Assembly (NCBI GenBank): GCA_963836775.1
Contig: CAWIKR010000002.1
Coordinates: 2,232,001-2,296,000, forward strand
Direction of reading: 5' to 3'
DNA: 64,000 bases
From: DASQPR01 sp963836775
GTDB taxonomy: Bacteria > Actinomycetota > Actinomycetes > Mycobacteriales > Micromonosporaceae
The position numbers and the translations under genes were made by a program. Positions 63,448-64,000 of the stretch are shown in pieces (the first letter of the stretch is position 1; every line of letters begins with the position of its first letter). The notes beneath the pieces were generated by a model. That model saw nothing but the letters and a program-made list of their open reading frames with translations. It did not search any database and was not told where the DNA came from.

Positions 63448-63515
63448 GCCTGAAAGCCGACGGTGCCTGAAAGCCGACGGTGCCTGAAAGCCGACGGTGC
63501 CTGAAAGCCGACGGT
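63448..63515. repeat. 17-bp tandem repeat, four perfect copies
   Basis: GCCTGAAAGCCGACGGT repeated at 63448, 63465, 63482 and 63499 without mismatch, followed by a degenerate partial unit. The perfection suggests recent expansion. Confidence 0.9.
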
Positions 63516-63568
63516 GCCCGGATGCCGCCCGCCACCCCGGGGGCGAGGCCGGGCCGGGGATGCAATGG

Positions 63569-64000
63569 TCAGAGCGCGAGCGGCCCGCCGTTGACGTCGC
63601 GGGGTCGCAGAAATGTGTCATACCAATTCCAGGCGTAGCGGTTCTGCGGATTGCGGAGCAAGGCCTGATAGGTCGACCAGGCGACCAGGTCGGCCATCTG
63701 AATCCACTGGCTGCGGTGCGATGCCTGAAACAGCGGATCCTCGATGACTCGCCGCCGGGACAGCTTGAGCGCGCGATGTGCGCCGTAGTAGGCGGTCTCG
63801 GAGCCGTCGCCGTCCATCAGGATGATGCCGAGCTCCTGATCGCGCTCGAGTCGGCCGTCGAGGTGCGTGACCAGGTGGCGGTAGAGGTCGCCGCGCTCGG
63901 CCGCGTAGGCACTCCCGCGCGCCGAGGTCACCCGGCACACCGTCCCGATGCCCAGGCACGAGGTCGCCGCGATCCGGGCCAGGGCGAGCTCCAGCACCTC
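63569..64000 (-). CDS. DUF3800-like protein, 5' end cut by window edge
   Basis: The 144 visible codons are the C-terminal part of a protein resembling DUF3800: a central DGDGSETAYYGAHRALKLS stretch with acidic residues, then IEDPLFQASHRSQWIQMADLVAWSTYQ, the conserved QxADLVA-type motif of a proposed RNase H-like nuclease fold. No start is visible: the frame continues past the window edge. DUF3800 genes are often accessory or carried by mobile elements, but nothing here proves that. Its nuclease function is a family-level hypothesis. Confidence 0.72.
   Translation of the reverse strand, partial: EVLELALARIAATSCLGIGTVCRVTSARGSAYAAERGDLYRHLVTHLDGRLERDQELGIILMDGDGSETAYYGAHRALKLSRRRVIEDPLFQASHRSQWIQMADLVAWSTYQALLRNPQNRYAWNWYDTFLRPRDVNGGPLAL

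Larger units (their letters stand above)
63203..63568. other. Non-coding gap with palindrome and tandem repeats
   Basis: This 366-base gap between panD and the converging DUF3800-like gene holds the 49-bp palindrome (63237-63285) and four 17-bp tandem repeats (63448-63515). Short frames exist but none has a ribosome-binding site or recognisable product. Confidence 0.6.

Noticed and set aside
63448..63515. Tandem 17-bp repeats as a CRISPR array
   Set aside because: Units are directly adjacent with no spacers and no cas genes are present.

Overview
The window is chromosomal DNA of a high-GC actinobacterium. Codon use is strongly GC3-biased, GTG starts and 1-4 base stop/start overlaps are common, and the gene order matches blocks conserved between Mycobacterium tuberculosis and soil actinomycetes. 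Three such blocks are recognisable: crp-nth-(TlpA-like)-(Nudix)-marP; ppa-dacB-(zinc metalloprotease)-tilS-...-hpt-ftsH-folE; and folP-folB-folK-DUF3180-...-(DUF2520)-panC-panD. Two secreted GH18 chitinases and a type VII secretion ATPase/channel pair suggest a soil-dwelling actinomycete. The genus cannot be fixed from the sequence. I saw no tRNA, rRNA, CRISPR array, transposase or integrase.

Layout. 1-900: end of a Ser/Thr protein kinase. 0.96-7.2 kb: a five-gene leftward acyl-CoA operon (TetR, TIGR03084-like protein, biotin-dependent carboxylase beta and alpha, acyl-CoA dehydrogenase) with a clear palindromic operator at the TetR start. 7.3-12.7 kb: lipoprotein, Crp, cobinamide amidohydrolase, endonuclease III, TlpA-like lipoprotein, CoA-type Nudix hydrolase and MarP protease. 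12.7-17.7 kb: divergent eccC/eccD around a 20-bp palindrome. 17.7-25.5 kb: pyrophosphatase, a PBP4-type DacB with an unusually long cytoplasmic tail, metalloprotease, TilS and a gamma-glutamyltransferase-family enzyme. 25.6-29.5 kb: two chitinases facing each other across a repeat-rich kilobase. 29.7-33.3 kb: hpt, ftsH, folE.

33.3-46.3 kb: the most unusual part. Ten leftward genes separate folE from folP. They encode a VirB2-like small membrane protein, a PrgI/VirB3-like protein, a VirB4-like ATPase, a VirB6-like polytopic protein, a VirB8/TcpC-like bitopic protein, a two-domain peptidoglycan hydrolase, an unknown soluble protein, an FtsK/EccC-like ATPase, a coiled-coil membrane protein and a WXG-like helical protein. 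No relaxase is present. This reads as a chromosomal envelope-spanning secretion machine that mixes type IV parts with a type VII-like ATPase and substrate.

46.5-63.2 kb: folate genes, an orphan sugar-type ABC permease, a glycine-betaine-type ABC importer whose binding protein looks circularly permuted, a large Arg/Asp-rich membrane protein, an orphan NuoD beside an NDUFAF7-like methyltransferase, a two-component system, a DUF2520 Rossmann protein and panC-panD. The right edge cuts a DUF3800-like gene. Related inverted repeats built on GGATCTTG/CAAGATCC lie at 0.9, 54.1 and 63.2 kb.
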